From Acidiphilium sp. CAG:727 (GTDB lineage Bacteria; Bacillota; Clostridia; Christensenellales; Borkfalkiaceae): a stretch of DNA of 10,714 nt. The stretch covers positions 15,275-25,988 of the forward strand of contig FR898435.1 in assembly GCA_000437515.1 (NCBI GenBank), given 5' to 3'. The notes under the pieces are model-generated. The model was given only the letters and a program-made list of their open reading frames with translations, was not told the origin of the DNA and searched no databases. The translations under genes and the position numbers were made by a program. Shown piece by piece: positions 1 through 7,277 of the stretch; within the stretch, counting starts at the first letter, position 1; each line of letters begins with the position of its first letter.

Positions 1-1521
1 GAAAAATCGGGCGACGTTTTGCCCGCAATCGAAATAGCCGAACGCCCCGATTACGAATTCCGTATAAACAGCAACGAAATGAAGGGCGACGCTAAATACG
101 GTATGGGCTTCACGCAAAAATCGGGAATGCTTCAGACCGATACCGGCAATGTTCACAACCTTTACGATTTCTTCACGCAGGAAGACGTAAAAAATCACTG
201 CAAATGGTTTTCAGAAGGCGCTATTGTGCAAAGATCTGCTGTCGGCGGCGGGCTGGAACGCGTCCGCATAGGTCAGCCGTGCTTTACCGCTCATGGCGAT
301 AAAGAAGAATATGAAGCGCTTTTGAACCACATGTCTGAACAAATCATTGACATTTTAAAAAATAAACCCGACGTTCTGAATATGCGCATATCGCAAAACG
401 ACGTACTGGGCGAAAACACGACGTGGAAATGCACTTGCGCGGCATGTAACGCAAGTTGCGATTATTACGGAACTCTGGGCGGGGCGATGATTTCGTTTGC
501 GAACGACCTTGCAAAAAAGGTTAACGCATATATCGACGCTAACGAACCCGGCAGAATTTTTAATCTTGTAGTTCTTGCTTATCAGGAAGCTTTGCAAGCA
601 CCCGTTCAGCGCAAAAACGGCGAGTACGTTCTCGACGAAAAAGGCAAGGGTATTCCCGAAACTCGTTACGACTTCGATGAGCAAGGTAATAAAACTGTCG
701 TGTTAGACGAAAACGGGCAACCCGAAAAACTCGTTTGCGGTCGTGGCGTGGCATATGAATTCGCTGCGTCCAAGGCAAACTGGATTCATTCGTTCTATGA
801 AGCGGAAAACAGGGAATTCGCTTCGGCAATCGAAGCATGGGCAGGGCTCGGTTCGTCAAACCTTTATATCTGGTCTTATGAAATAAGTTATTATCAATAT
901 TTGTATCCTTACAACAACTATCACATATTGCTTGATAACTTCAAATACTTCAAGGAATTCGGCGGTAACTACATTTACCCCGAGGGCACGTGGGAAAACA
1001 TGAATAACCCCGGCTTTGCCAAACTGCGCGACTATATCAACTCAAAGGGCATGTTCGACGTGAACTCCGATTATAACGAACTTGTAGATAAATTCTTCAA
1101 GTACTATTTCAGAGAAGCCGCGCCCGTCATGCGTAAATACTTCAACGAAGTACAGGTTAACTTAACCATCAACGAAAACATCACCGGCGGTCGAGTTCAC
1201 TCTTACGGCTTGTCAGATAACCGCGTATGGCCGGAGGCTCTCGTAACGGGCTGGCTTAATTCTTTCGATGTTGCACAAAACGAGATTTTAAAATATAAAG
1301 ATACCGATTTCGAATTATACGAAGCGCTTTCCAAGCATATTCTAATCGAATCTCTGTTCCCCAGATACGTTTTATGCACTAAATACGATAAATCGTTCAG
1401 CACAAGTCAGATTAAAGAAATGCGTAAATCGTTCCTTAAAGATTTTGAGGATCTGGGCAACACCACGCATCAGGAACACTTTGTTATTTCCGTTATTACT
1501 TCCGGCTGGAATCTGGACTAA
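1..1521 (+). CDS. DUF4838 domain-containing protein, 5'-truncated by window edge
   Basis: The reading frame is open from base 1 to the TAA at 1519-1521, so 506 C-terminal codons are visible and the true start lies upstream. The TTG at 19 is in frame but has no ribosome binding site, so it is not a credible start. The protein matches the DUF4838 pattern: a Q-N-D motif (residues 132-134 counted from base 1), then a Cys cluster C144-T-C146-A-A-C149 that looks metal-binding or structural, then an aromatic-rich stretch (IWSYEISYYQYLYPYNNY, about 290-307), an IYPEGTWEN segment near 326-334, and the late D-Y-N-E-L..FFKYYF...APVMRKYF region. DUF4838 proteins are usually extracellular, resemble glycoside hydrolases and occur in polysaccharide-use loci, but their reaction is not established. 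An insert at about 200-250 is rich in D, E, K and N. Only 12 bases separate it from the next gene, so co-transcription is likely. The N-terminus, and any signal peptide, is outside the window. Confidence 0.85.
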   Translation, partial: EKSGDVLPAIEIAERPDYEFRINSNEMKGDAKYGMGFTQKSGMLQTDTGNVHNLYDFFTQEDVKNHCKWFSEGAIVQRSAVGGGLERVRIGQPCFTAHGDKEEYEALLNHMSEQIIDILKNKPDVLNMRISQNDVLGENTTWKCTCAACNASCDYYGTLGGAMISFANDLAKKVNAYIDANEPGRIFNLVVLAYQEALQAPVQRKNGEYVLDEKGKGIPETRYDFDEQGNKTVVLDENGQPEKLVCGRGVAYEFAASKANWIHSFYEAENREFASAIEAWAGLGSSNLYIWSYEISYYQYLYPYNNYHILLDNFKYFKEFGGNYIYPEGTWENMNNPGFAKLRDYINSKGMFDVNSDYNELVDKFFKYYFREAAPVMRKYFNEVQVNLTINENITGGRVHSYGLSDNRVWPEALVTGWLNSFDVAQNEILKYKDTDFELYEALSKHILIESLFPRYVLCTKYDKSFSTSQIKEMRKSFLKDFEDLGNTTHQEHFVISVITSGWNLD

Positions 1522-1526
1522 GGGGG
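1521..1526 (+). promoter_or_regulatory. Ribosome binding site for the first lipoprotein
   Basis: AGGGGG overlaps the last base of the upstream TAA stop and sits 7 bases before the ATG at 1534. It fixes that start and indicates translation within the same transcript as the DUF4838 gene. Confidence 0.7.
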
Positions 1527-1533
1527 AACGATT

Positions 1534-4500
1534 ATGAAAAACAGATTGTTAAAAATTGCTATTTCTTTAATCGCGGTAATATCGCTTGCCTTAGCATCGG
1601 CAACTTTGCTTATCGGTTGCGATAAAACGAAAGATAGTTCAGGCGATTCGTCCTCGTGCGGAGATAAAACCATCGTGAAGATTTCGGCTGAAACCGCGGC
1701 GGTTGCCGAGTTTGAAACCATAAAACTTTCCGCCACCGTAGAAAACGGCGATGAAACCGTAAAGTGGAGTACGAGTGACGGCTCGGTTGCCACGGTAGAC
1801 CGGGACGGTCTTGTTCTCGGCGTAAAAACCGGCAGGTGTAACATTATCGCAATGTCGGGCAAAGCCATGGCGATCTGCGCTCTTACCGTAACCGACAGCG
1901 TTTACGCTCCCGTTATAAAAACAGCCGATAAAATCACCGTCGAAAGCGGAAACAGTTACGTTGGCAAAATCAGCGTTTTATTCAGGGGCGAGGACGTAAC
2001 CGAAAGGGCTAAAATCGAATGGTCGTTAGCCGGCGGTTACGAACAGGTTTGCGACGTGGTAAAAGGCAACGGAACGGTTACTTTTGCCGCGAAATCTCTC
2101 GGCGAAGCGGTATATTACGTTTCGGCAACTTTTAACGGGATTTACGTTAATAAGAACGTATCGGTAAAGGTTATAGAACCCATAGCGACCGTTGTGCCCG
2201 ACGGAGAAATCACGGTCGGTGACGACGGTTACGAATTGAAATTGTTCACCATAGCCGAAGCGGGGCGAACCGAAATGCCTTTAAGCTTTACGGCGTATCA
2301 TGGCAGCAGCGTGGTTAAAAATGCGGTCATCAAATGGGATCTCGATTCCGAATGGTACGATCCCGACATTGCCGAAATTACGGGGGCAAACGGAAATTAT
2401 ATCGTTAAAAAGGTTTCCGCCGGTACGACCGACATTATCGGTGATTACCGCACGCCGAATGGCAAAAATATTACCGTTTCCATAAAAGTTATCGTCGAAA
2501 AGGCAGTTAAAACGCTTGATATCCGTCCGGAAATCGAGGTCGAAGATTTAAAGCCTGTAACGCTTCCCGACTCGTTTAACGAAAACGTTTTGTCGCTTAC
2601 GTTAGACGGAGTAAACGTTTATTCTTCCGTGTCGGGCAAGAACATCGTTCTCAACAAGGATAAACTTCCAAAAACGGCAGATAAACTCGGCGCAAGAGAG
2701 ATGATTTTGTCTACCGCCGACGTTGAATACACGTTTACAGCGGATATTTACACGCTTATAATAAGCAACAAAGCGGAATTCGATCAGATGCGCAGTCTTG
2801 CCCGCGCGAACGGCGACATAAGCAACACGGGCGTGCTTGACGGTTATTTTGTACTCAACGGAAATATTGAATATAACGCAGGTTTTGTTTCTCTTACAGA
2901 CAGCGGCGAAATATGGACGATAAACAACAAACTCGGCGGCGCAGGCTGGAACGATCCGTCAAAATACGGCTTCAGGGGCGTATTCGACGGGCGCGGCTAT
3001 AACGTAAACGGAATTTCCGTCAAAGCAGCTACGAGCGGCAGAGAAAGCGGCGGTATCTTCGGATTTACGGGTAACAACGCCGTTATCAAAAACGTTTCGT
3101 TCACGAACGCCGGCGTAGAGGAAAATAACGGGTTTATCTGTTCCTACGGCGGCGGACTTATAGAAAACGTCAATATAACTTTCGCAAAATTAGGCGCAGG
3201 CAACGAAAACAGGGATTTGTTCAGCACTAACGGCGATCCCAGAACCATGGGCGCGTTCTTCTCGTGCGGGGCTTCGGAATCTGCAAAGGTAAGGAACTGT
3301 TTTGTGGACGCAATAGGCGCGGATATCGCTTACGTTACCAATAAAGACAGATCCGATCTTGCAAACGTAGTTTTGGGAACAAGAACCAAAAACGTAGAAA
3401 ATCTCGTTGTTGTATGTGACCATGCCCGCGCAGATAAAATCTTGACCGAAAGCGGTTCGTCTTATACCGCTACGTCTTATAGCGATTTTTCGACTTCTGT
3501 TCCGTTAAAGAGCATAATAAGCGAGTTCGATGAAGACATATGGTCGGTTATAAACGGCATACCGTTTGTTAAACACGCAATCGAAACTATCGACCTGCAT
3601 CAGCAAATAGAATTCGTTCAGATTGCCGAAATGATTGCTTTAGGCGGCAGTTCGATTGTTAAGGTAAATACTCGTTACGCAGGCATTACAGCCGAAAATC
3701 TTTTTGGCGGCATCACGCTTGAAAACGGCGTAATCAGCGTACCGCAAGATGCCGGCGCCGGCAGTATTACGATAAATGCGATTTCCTATCTTAATGGTTC
3801 GCATGTAACCGTTGAAATCGAAATAGCCGATTCGCGTGACGTAACCATATCGCATGAAAGACAAATTGTCGAAACGACCGCAAGCGAAATCGATCTTTCG
3901 TTTGCAAACGAATACGTCGGAGAGAATGCGACCGTAAGTTATAACGGCGTAATACTCGGAAGCGGCGCTGTAAACAACGGCAAACTCACTGTGGATTTAA
4001 CAAAAGCGGGTGCAACGGGCGAACTTATATTTGAAGTCGTATCGAAGAAGGGCGGTGTGTATTACACGTTCGGTTACAACGTTTTACTTGCAACAAAGAT
4101 AATCCGCAAAGCGGAAGATCTCGACGTTTTGAAAATAAAAACAATCAACGCTTCGATTTACGGTTATTACGTTCTCGGTGCGGATATAGACGTGCAGAAC
4201 GCAAAACTTTCGCAGAACTTAAGCGGTCAACCCGGTTATTGGGAAGGCGGTTTCGGATTCAGAGGTATTTTTGACGGTCGAAATCATACTATATCCAATT
4301 TTACTGCGGGCGCAAACGGCTTATTCGGTAATATAGGAAAGGGTGCAATAATAAAAGACGTTAATTTTATAAACGTAAGCTGTAATAACGACTATCTTTC
4401 CGCAGTGCTTGCAAGAACAATAATAGGTGCCGAAATAAACAATGTAACTATAGGTGTAATCGGTTTTGCGGGAACGACGTGTGACAGCGGACTTTTAGCG

Positions 4501-4725
4501 TCGAGATATACAGACGGCGCTATTATGAAAGACGTGAAAATCGACGCAAGCGAATGTACTGTTTATTCGTTATTCGGAAATCAGGTCGGTGACAAAGCTG
4601 ACAACACCTACATTAGAGTCGAAATCAAAGTAAAATCGTACACAATGTTTGCAAATCAAGGTAAAGACGTAAACAGCAGTGATAAAACGATTGCTCCCGC
4701 AGGAGTGAACGTCGTCGTTGCATAA
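1534..4725 (+). CDS. Large surface lipoprotein with Ig-like domains and two GLUG-type beta-helix modules
   Basis: This 1063-residue protein starts with a basic, hydrophobic signal sequence ending in the lipobox L-I-G-C29, so it should be lipidated at Cys29 and held on the outer face of the membrane. A short Ser/Asp/Lys linker follows. A bacterial Ig-like (Big_2-type) domain spans about 47-121 (KWSTSDGSVATVD core). Two more beta-sandwich regions cover about 125-214 and 215-328. Next is a sandwich plus beta-helix module at about 328-690, with the GFRGVFDGRGYNVNGISV and GGIFGFTGNNAVIKNVSF motifs and a closing INGIPFVK. After a linker of about 80 residues, a second such module at 774-1063 carries GFRGIFDGRNHTISNF and GLFGNIGKGAIIKDVNF. 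These motifs resemble GLUG repeats, known from surface adhesins and glycan-binding proteins. No catalytic motif, LPXTG signal or C-terminal membrane helix is visible. Binding to glycan or another surface ligand is inference. It is the likely operon partner of the DUF4838 gene. Confidence 0.85.
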   Translation: MKNRLLKIAISLIAVISLALASATLLIGCDKTKDSSGDSSSCGDKTIVKISAETAAVAEFETIKLSATVENGDETVKWSTSDGSVATVDRDGLVLGVKTGRCNIIAMSGKAMAICALTVTDSVYAPVIKTADKITVESGNSYVGKISVLFRGEDVTERAKIEWSLAGGYEQVCDVVKGNGTVTFAAKSLGEAVYYVSATFNGIYVNKNVSVKVIEPIATVVPDGEITVGDDGYELKLFTIAEAGRTEMPLSFTAYHGSSVVKNAVIKWDLDSEWYDPDIAEITGANGNYIVKKVSAGTTDIIGDYRTPNGKNITVSIKVIVEKAVKTLDIRPEIEVEDLKPVTLPDSFNENVLSLTLDGVNVYSSVSGKNIVLNKDKLPKTADKLGAREMILSTADVEYTFTADIYTLIISNKAEFDQMRSLARANGDISNTGVLDGYFVLNGNIEYNAGFVSLTDSGEIWTINNKLGGAGWNDPSKYGFRGVFDGRGYNVNGISVKAATSGRESGGIFGFTGNNAVIKNVSFTNAGVEENNGFICSYGGGLIENVNITFAKLGAGNENRDLFSTNGDPRTMGAFFSCGASESAKVRNCFVDAIGADIAYVTNKDRSDLANVVLGTRTKNVENLVVVCDHARADKILTESGSSYTATSYSDFSTSVPLKSIISEFDEDIWSVINGIPFVKHAIETIDLHQQIEFVQIAEMIALGGSSIVKVNTRYAGITAENLFGGITLENGVISVPQDAGAGSITINAISYLNGSHVTVEIEIADSRDVTISHERQIVETTASEIDLSFANEYVGENATVSYNGVILGSGAVNNGKLTVDLTKAGATGELIFEVVSKKGGVYYTFGYNVLLATKIIRKAEDLDVLKIKTINASIYGYYVLGADIDVQNAKLSQNLSGQPGYWEGGFGFRGIFDGRNHTISNFTAGANGLFGNIGKGAIIKDVNFINVSCNNDYLSAVLARTIIGAEINNVTIGVIGFAGTTCDSGLLASRYTDGAIMKDVKIDASECTVYSLFGNQVGDKADNTYIRVEIKVKSYTMFANQGKDVNSSDKTIAPAGVNVVVA
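2515..3603 (+). repeat. Sandwich plus beta-helix module, copy 1 (protein-level repeat)
   Basis: Residues about 328-690 of the first lipoprotein. The order is a beta-sandwich (PEIEVEDLKPVTLPDSF onward), a linker to the helix (YTLIISNKAEFDQM), a YFVLNGNIEY strand, the FRGVFDGRGYNVNGIS motif and GGIFGFTGNNAVIKNVSF. The same order recurs at 3853-4722 and 6274-7182. This copy is the most diverged and the longest, with extra sequence after the helix core. Similarity is at protein level; third positions have largely randomised, which indicates an old duplication. Confidence 0.65.
3853..4722 (+). repeat. Sandwich plus beta-helix module, copy 2 (protein-level repeat)
   Basis: Residues 774-1063 of the first lipoprotein. 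Shared landmarks with the C-terminus of the next lipoprotein are E-I-D-L-S-F, NGKLTVDL, VLLATKIIR, SIYGYYVLGADI, GFRGIFDG..HTIS, GLFGNIGKGAIIK and a VKIDAS.C.VYS..G ending followed by V-E-I-K-V-K-S. The two C-termini are clearly paralogous over about 290-300 residues. Confidence 0.8.
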
Positions 4726-4771
4726 GGCAAAGCGAACAAAAGGTTCATACGCATTTTGCGTTGTAATATAA

Positions 4772-4786
4772 GATAACAAAGTTATC
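4772..4786 (+). other. Small inverted repeat just before the second lipoprotein's ribosome binding site
   Basis: GATAAC-AAA-GTTATC forms a perfect 6-bp stem with a 3-base loop, 8 bases before GGAGGG. A second short hairpin, ACGCA-TTT-TGCGT, lies at 4749-4761. Neither is followed by a T-run, so they are not intrinsic terminators. They could tune translation or mark an RNA processing site between the two lipoprotein genes, but chance is possible in an A/T-rich 81-base spacer. Confidence 0.3.
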
Positions 4787-4794
4787 GAAAAATC

Positions 4795-4800
4795 GGAGGG
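4795..4800 (+). promoter_or_regulatory. Ribosome binding site for the second lipoprotein
   Basis: GGAGGG lies 6 bases before the ATG at 4807. It is a near-consensus Shine-Dalgarno and decides the start. Confidence 0.75.
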
Positions 4801-4806
4801 AAAAAT

Positions 4807-7185
4807 ATGAAAAAACTCAAAGTACTGCTGGCGGTTCTTTGCATTGTTTTCGTTGCATGCGCCGTTATGGCATGCAGCGTCAAAGACAGTGGATCTGCCA
4901 AAACCGTGGTCAACGCACCCGTTATAAATTCAAAAGTTTATAACGGCGAAAAGCAGGCGGCGACCGTTGAAGCAAGCGACGCTTACACCGTTATCGAAAA
5001 TAACGGCGGCGTAAACGCAGGCGAATATAACGTCGTGCTAAAACTCACCGACGAAAACGCTTACAAATGGAAAACACCGGACGAAGCCGACACAACTATG
5101 CTTACGCTTAAATTTGTCATTATAAAGGCGACAAACTCGGTAAGCGAGCTTACGCTTAACGGATGGAGAGCAGGTGAAACCGCAAACGTACCTGCGGCAA
5201 ATGCGGAATTCGGCGAAGTAAAATTTGCTTACGCTACCGAACAAAACGGCACTTATACCGAAAACGTTCCCACGGCGGCAGGCACTTACTTTGTAAAGGC
5301 GTATGTAGAAGCGACCGAAAACTATGACGGCGCGGAAGCCGTAATTTCTTTTGAAATTACAAAAGCAAAGAATGAAAATGCCGTTACCGTTTCCGCCGAA
5401 GATGTTAAATACGGCGAAAACGTGATGCCTGTTGTAACCGCTAATGCAACTCATATTCCGGATGGCGCAGAGATAGTTTATACTTACGCTCTTACTTCCG
5501 ACGGTGAATACGTTGCATGGGAAGCTATCGAAAAACGCGCAGGCGCATATTTCGTAAAAGCAACCGTTGCCGAAGACGACGATTATAAGGGAGCTTCCGC
5601 TATTGCCGGATTTGAAATGACAAAGGGCGACAACGCGATAAACGATTTCGAGATCGATCCCGTTACTTGTAAACAGAATATAGTTCTTAACGCAACCGCA
5701 ACCGCGGGTACGGTCGTTACTTATAAATACGCAACCGCGGCTGACGGCGAATATATAGATATTCCCGCCGACGGTCTTGTTGCAGGTACTTATTATGTTA
5801 AGGCTTACACGGCAGGCAACAACAATTATGCCGCAGCCGAAAGTAATCCCGCAACGCTTACCGTAAACCACGCTTACGCATGGACTACCGACGCAAACGG
5901 TAACGATTACCTCGCTTGCGCCTGCGGCTCTGCCGAAAGATTCGTTTTCGATACGAGCGCAGAAGTACTTGAAAAAACCGAAAGCGGTTACTCGCTTAAA
6001 CTTTACACCGCGGAAGACGAGGGCAAACCCAACAAAGTAACGTTCTCGTTCAAAGTAACGCTCGGAACAACCGTTATCGAAAATGCCGTTATGGCTTGGA
6101 CTCAATCGACCGAAGGTATTGTTGAAATTACAGGCAGCGCCGAATATACCGTTAAAGCTCTCGCTATAGGCGAAACCGTTTTAACAGCTACTTACACCGC
6201 CGCGGATGGCAAAAAAGCGCACGTAACTATCAACGTAACCGTCGAAAGACTTACAAAAAAGGTTGAAGTCGCCCATGAAACAATCCTTGCCGATTTAGCG
6301 ACCACCGAACTCGATCTTTCGTTCGCAAGCGCATATTTTACAGAAAACGCAAGTTTTGCTTATGGCGATAAAGTTCTCGGAAACGGCGCGTTAAACGGCG
6401 GTAAACTTACCGTAGATTTCAGCAAAATGACCGACGCGGGCCATCTTACGTTTGTCGCCACTACAGATAAAGACGGCGTGTACTATTCGTTCAACGTGAA
6501 CGTTCTTTTGGCTACTAAGATTATTCGCGCGGTAAACGATCTCGACGTTGTAAAAGTAACTCAGACTAATATCGATAACAATACTTCGATTTACGGTTAT
6601 TATGTTCTTGCTAACGATATAAACGTAAAATGGAGTAAGACTATGATGGCAAGTTTGACTTACAATGGTACTGTAAAGAATTGGGATGCAAATTTCGGTT
6701 TCCGCGGCACGTTCGACGGTCTCGGTCACACGATATCCGGTTTTGCGGTTAGTACGAATGGTATGTTCGGACATGTCGGCAAAGGGGCAGTTATTAAAAA
6801 CGTCAAGTTTGATAAGTTCAAATATAACGGACATTATAACGGCGGATTGTTCGGCGGTACGGTAAGGGGTGCTGAAATAACCGACGTTACCCTTAGCAAC
6901 GTAGAATATACGATGCCTACAAAAGATCCTGAAAGTATGGGATTTTTTGCCGGAAGATTTATGCAAGATAACAAGTTGACCAACGTAAAGATAGATGCAA
7001 GCAATTGTGATGTTTACTCTGTTTTCGGTCGTAACATATCTAATAACGCTTACACTAATGTTGAAGTCAAAGTAAAATCGTTTACTATGTTGGGATATAA
7101 CGGCGATGCCATGAGCGACGAAACAATGTTGCGTAAATTGGAAGGCGTAACCGTTATAACTGCGGATACAACCTCCGAAGCATAA
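4807..7185 (+). CDS. Surface lipoprotein with tandem Ig-like stalk and GLUG-type beta-helix C-terminus
   Basis: This 792-residue protein has a lipoprotein signal ending V-M-A-C23 (C18 is a less likely alternative). Residues about 37-107 form a repeat of the type common in Firmicutes surface proteins (VYNGEKQ ... NAGEYNVVLKLTD...YKW). Three related Ig-like units follow at about 111-186, 191-272 and 277-354. Each has a Y-x-Y-A-x(4)-G-x-Y core, then A-G-x-Y-x-V-K-A, then an N/D-Y pair. A short H-A-Y-x-W...C371-A-C373-G segment, a Cys-bearing linker familiar in such proteins, leads to a beta-sandwich (about 378-489) similar to residues 215-328 of the upstream lipoprotein. The C-terminal module (490-792) is paralogous to that protein's C-terminus. 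There is no sortase signal, so anchoring is by lipid. The stalk probably lifts the terminal module away from the membrane, where it could bind glycan or another surface ligand; no catalytic residues are seen. Confidence 0.85.
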   Translation: MKKLKVLLAVLCIVFVACAVMACSVKDSGSAKTVVNAPVINSKVYNGEKQAATVEASDAYTVIENNGGVNAGEYNVVLKLTDENAYKWKTPDEADTTMLTLKFVIIKATNSVSELTLNGWRAGETANVPAANAEFGEVKFAYATEQNGTYTENVPTAAGTYFVKAYVEATENYDGAEAVISFEITKAKNENAVTVSAEDVKYGENVMPVVTANATHIPDGAEIVYTYALTSDGEYVAWEAIEKRAGAYFVKATVAEDDDYKGASAIAGFEMTKGDNAINDFEIDPVTCKQNIVLNATATAGTVVTYKYATAADGEYIDIPADGLVAGTYYVKAYTAGNNNYAAAESNPATLTVNHAYAWTTDANGNDYLACACGSAERFVFDTSAEVLEKTESGYSLKLYTAEDEGKPNKVTFSFKVTLGTTVIENAVMAWTQSTEGIVEITGSAEYTVKALAIGETVLTATYTAADGKKAHVTINVTVERLTKKVEVAHETILADLATTELDLSFASAYFTENASFAYGDKVLGNGALNGGKLTVDFSKMTDAGHLTFVATTDKDGVYYSFNVNVLLATKIIRAVNDLDVVKVTQTNIDNNTSIYGYYVLANDINVKWSKTMMASLTYNGTVKNWDANFGFRGTFDGLGHTISGFAVSTNGMFGHVGKGAVIKNVKFDKFKYNGHYNGGLFGGTVRGAEITDVTLSNVEYTMPTKDPESMGFFAGRFMQDNKLTNVKIDASNCDVYSVFGRNISNNAYTNVEVKVKSFTMLGYNGDAMSDETMLRKLEGVTVITADTTSEA
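5137..5868 (+). repeat. Three tandem Ig-like stalk repeats (protein-level)
   Basis: Residues 111-354 of the second lipoprotein hold three units of about 75-82 residues. Matching cores are KFAYATEQNGTY / VYTYALTSDGEY / TYKYATAADGEY and AAGTYFVKAYVEA / RAGAYFVKATVAE / VAGTYYVKAYTAG, each followed by NYDGAEA, DYKGASA or NYAAAES. The nucleotide copies are diverged, so this is an old array rather than a freshly expanded one. Confidence 0.8.
6274..7182 (+). repeat. Sandwich plus beta-helix module, copy 3 (protein-level repeat)
   Basis: Residues 490-792 of the second lipoprotein. The motifs are ELDLSFASAYFTENASF, NGGKLTVDFSK, VLLATKIIR, SIYGYYVLANDI, GFRGTFDGLGHTISGF, GMFGHVGKGAVIKNVKF, VKIDASNCDVYSVFG and V-E-V-K-V-K-S. 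It aligns along its whole length with 3853-4722. It has an insert around YNGHYNGGLFGG that keeps a GLUG-like G-G-L-F-G-G core. Confidence 0.8.
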
Positions 7186-7210
7186 TTATACAGTAACAAA
7201 ACAAAAAGCG

Positions 7211-7243
7211 TTGCCGTTGCCGAACGAATATCGGCGACGGCAA
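7211..7243 (+). terminator. G/C-rich hairpin after the lipoprotein pair (possible terminator or attenuator)
   Basis: TTGCCGTTGCCG (7211-7222) pairs with CGGCGACGGCAA (7232-7243), giving a 12-bp stem with one G-T wobble and a 9-base loop. It starts 26 bases after the lipoprotein stop. On the + strand no tight T-run follows, only a loose T/A-rich stretch at 7258-7277, so termination would be imperfect. On the minus strand the hairpin would be followed by GCTTTTTGTTTTG, but no minus-strand gene ends here. It may act as an mRNA 3'-end stabiliser or a partial terminator that lowers expression of the next gene. Confidence 0.55.
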
Positions 7244-7277
7244 TAGCCTATAAAAAACTTTTATTAAACCTTTTATT

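Noticed and set aside
19..21. TTG as the start of the DUF4838 gene
   Set aside because: The frame is open to base 1, no ribosome binding site precedes the TTG, and family members have a long N-terminal region that would lie upstream.
4749..4786. Intrinsic terminator between the two lipoprotein genes
   Set aside because: The stems are only 5-6 bp, not G/C-rich enough, and lack a following T-run.
5137..5868. CRISPR-like or tandem DNA repeat array
   Set aside because: The repetition is at protein level in an intact reading frame. The DNA copies are diverged, with no identical short repeats or unique spacers.
5038..6105. Long open frame on the minus strand (about 355 codons) inside the second lipoprotein gene
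   Set aside because: It is antisense to well-supported Ig-like repeats, its translation is a compositionally odd string rich in C, F, G and V, and no ribosome binding site or homology is seen. It is a by-product of codon bias.
6391..6966. Minus-strand open frame of about 191 codons opposite the beta-helix module
   Set aside because: It has no recognisable domain, no start signal, and the + strand frame is clearly the coding one.
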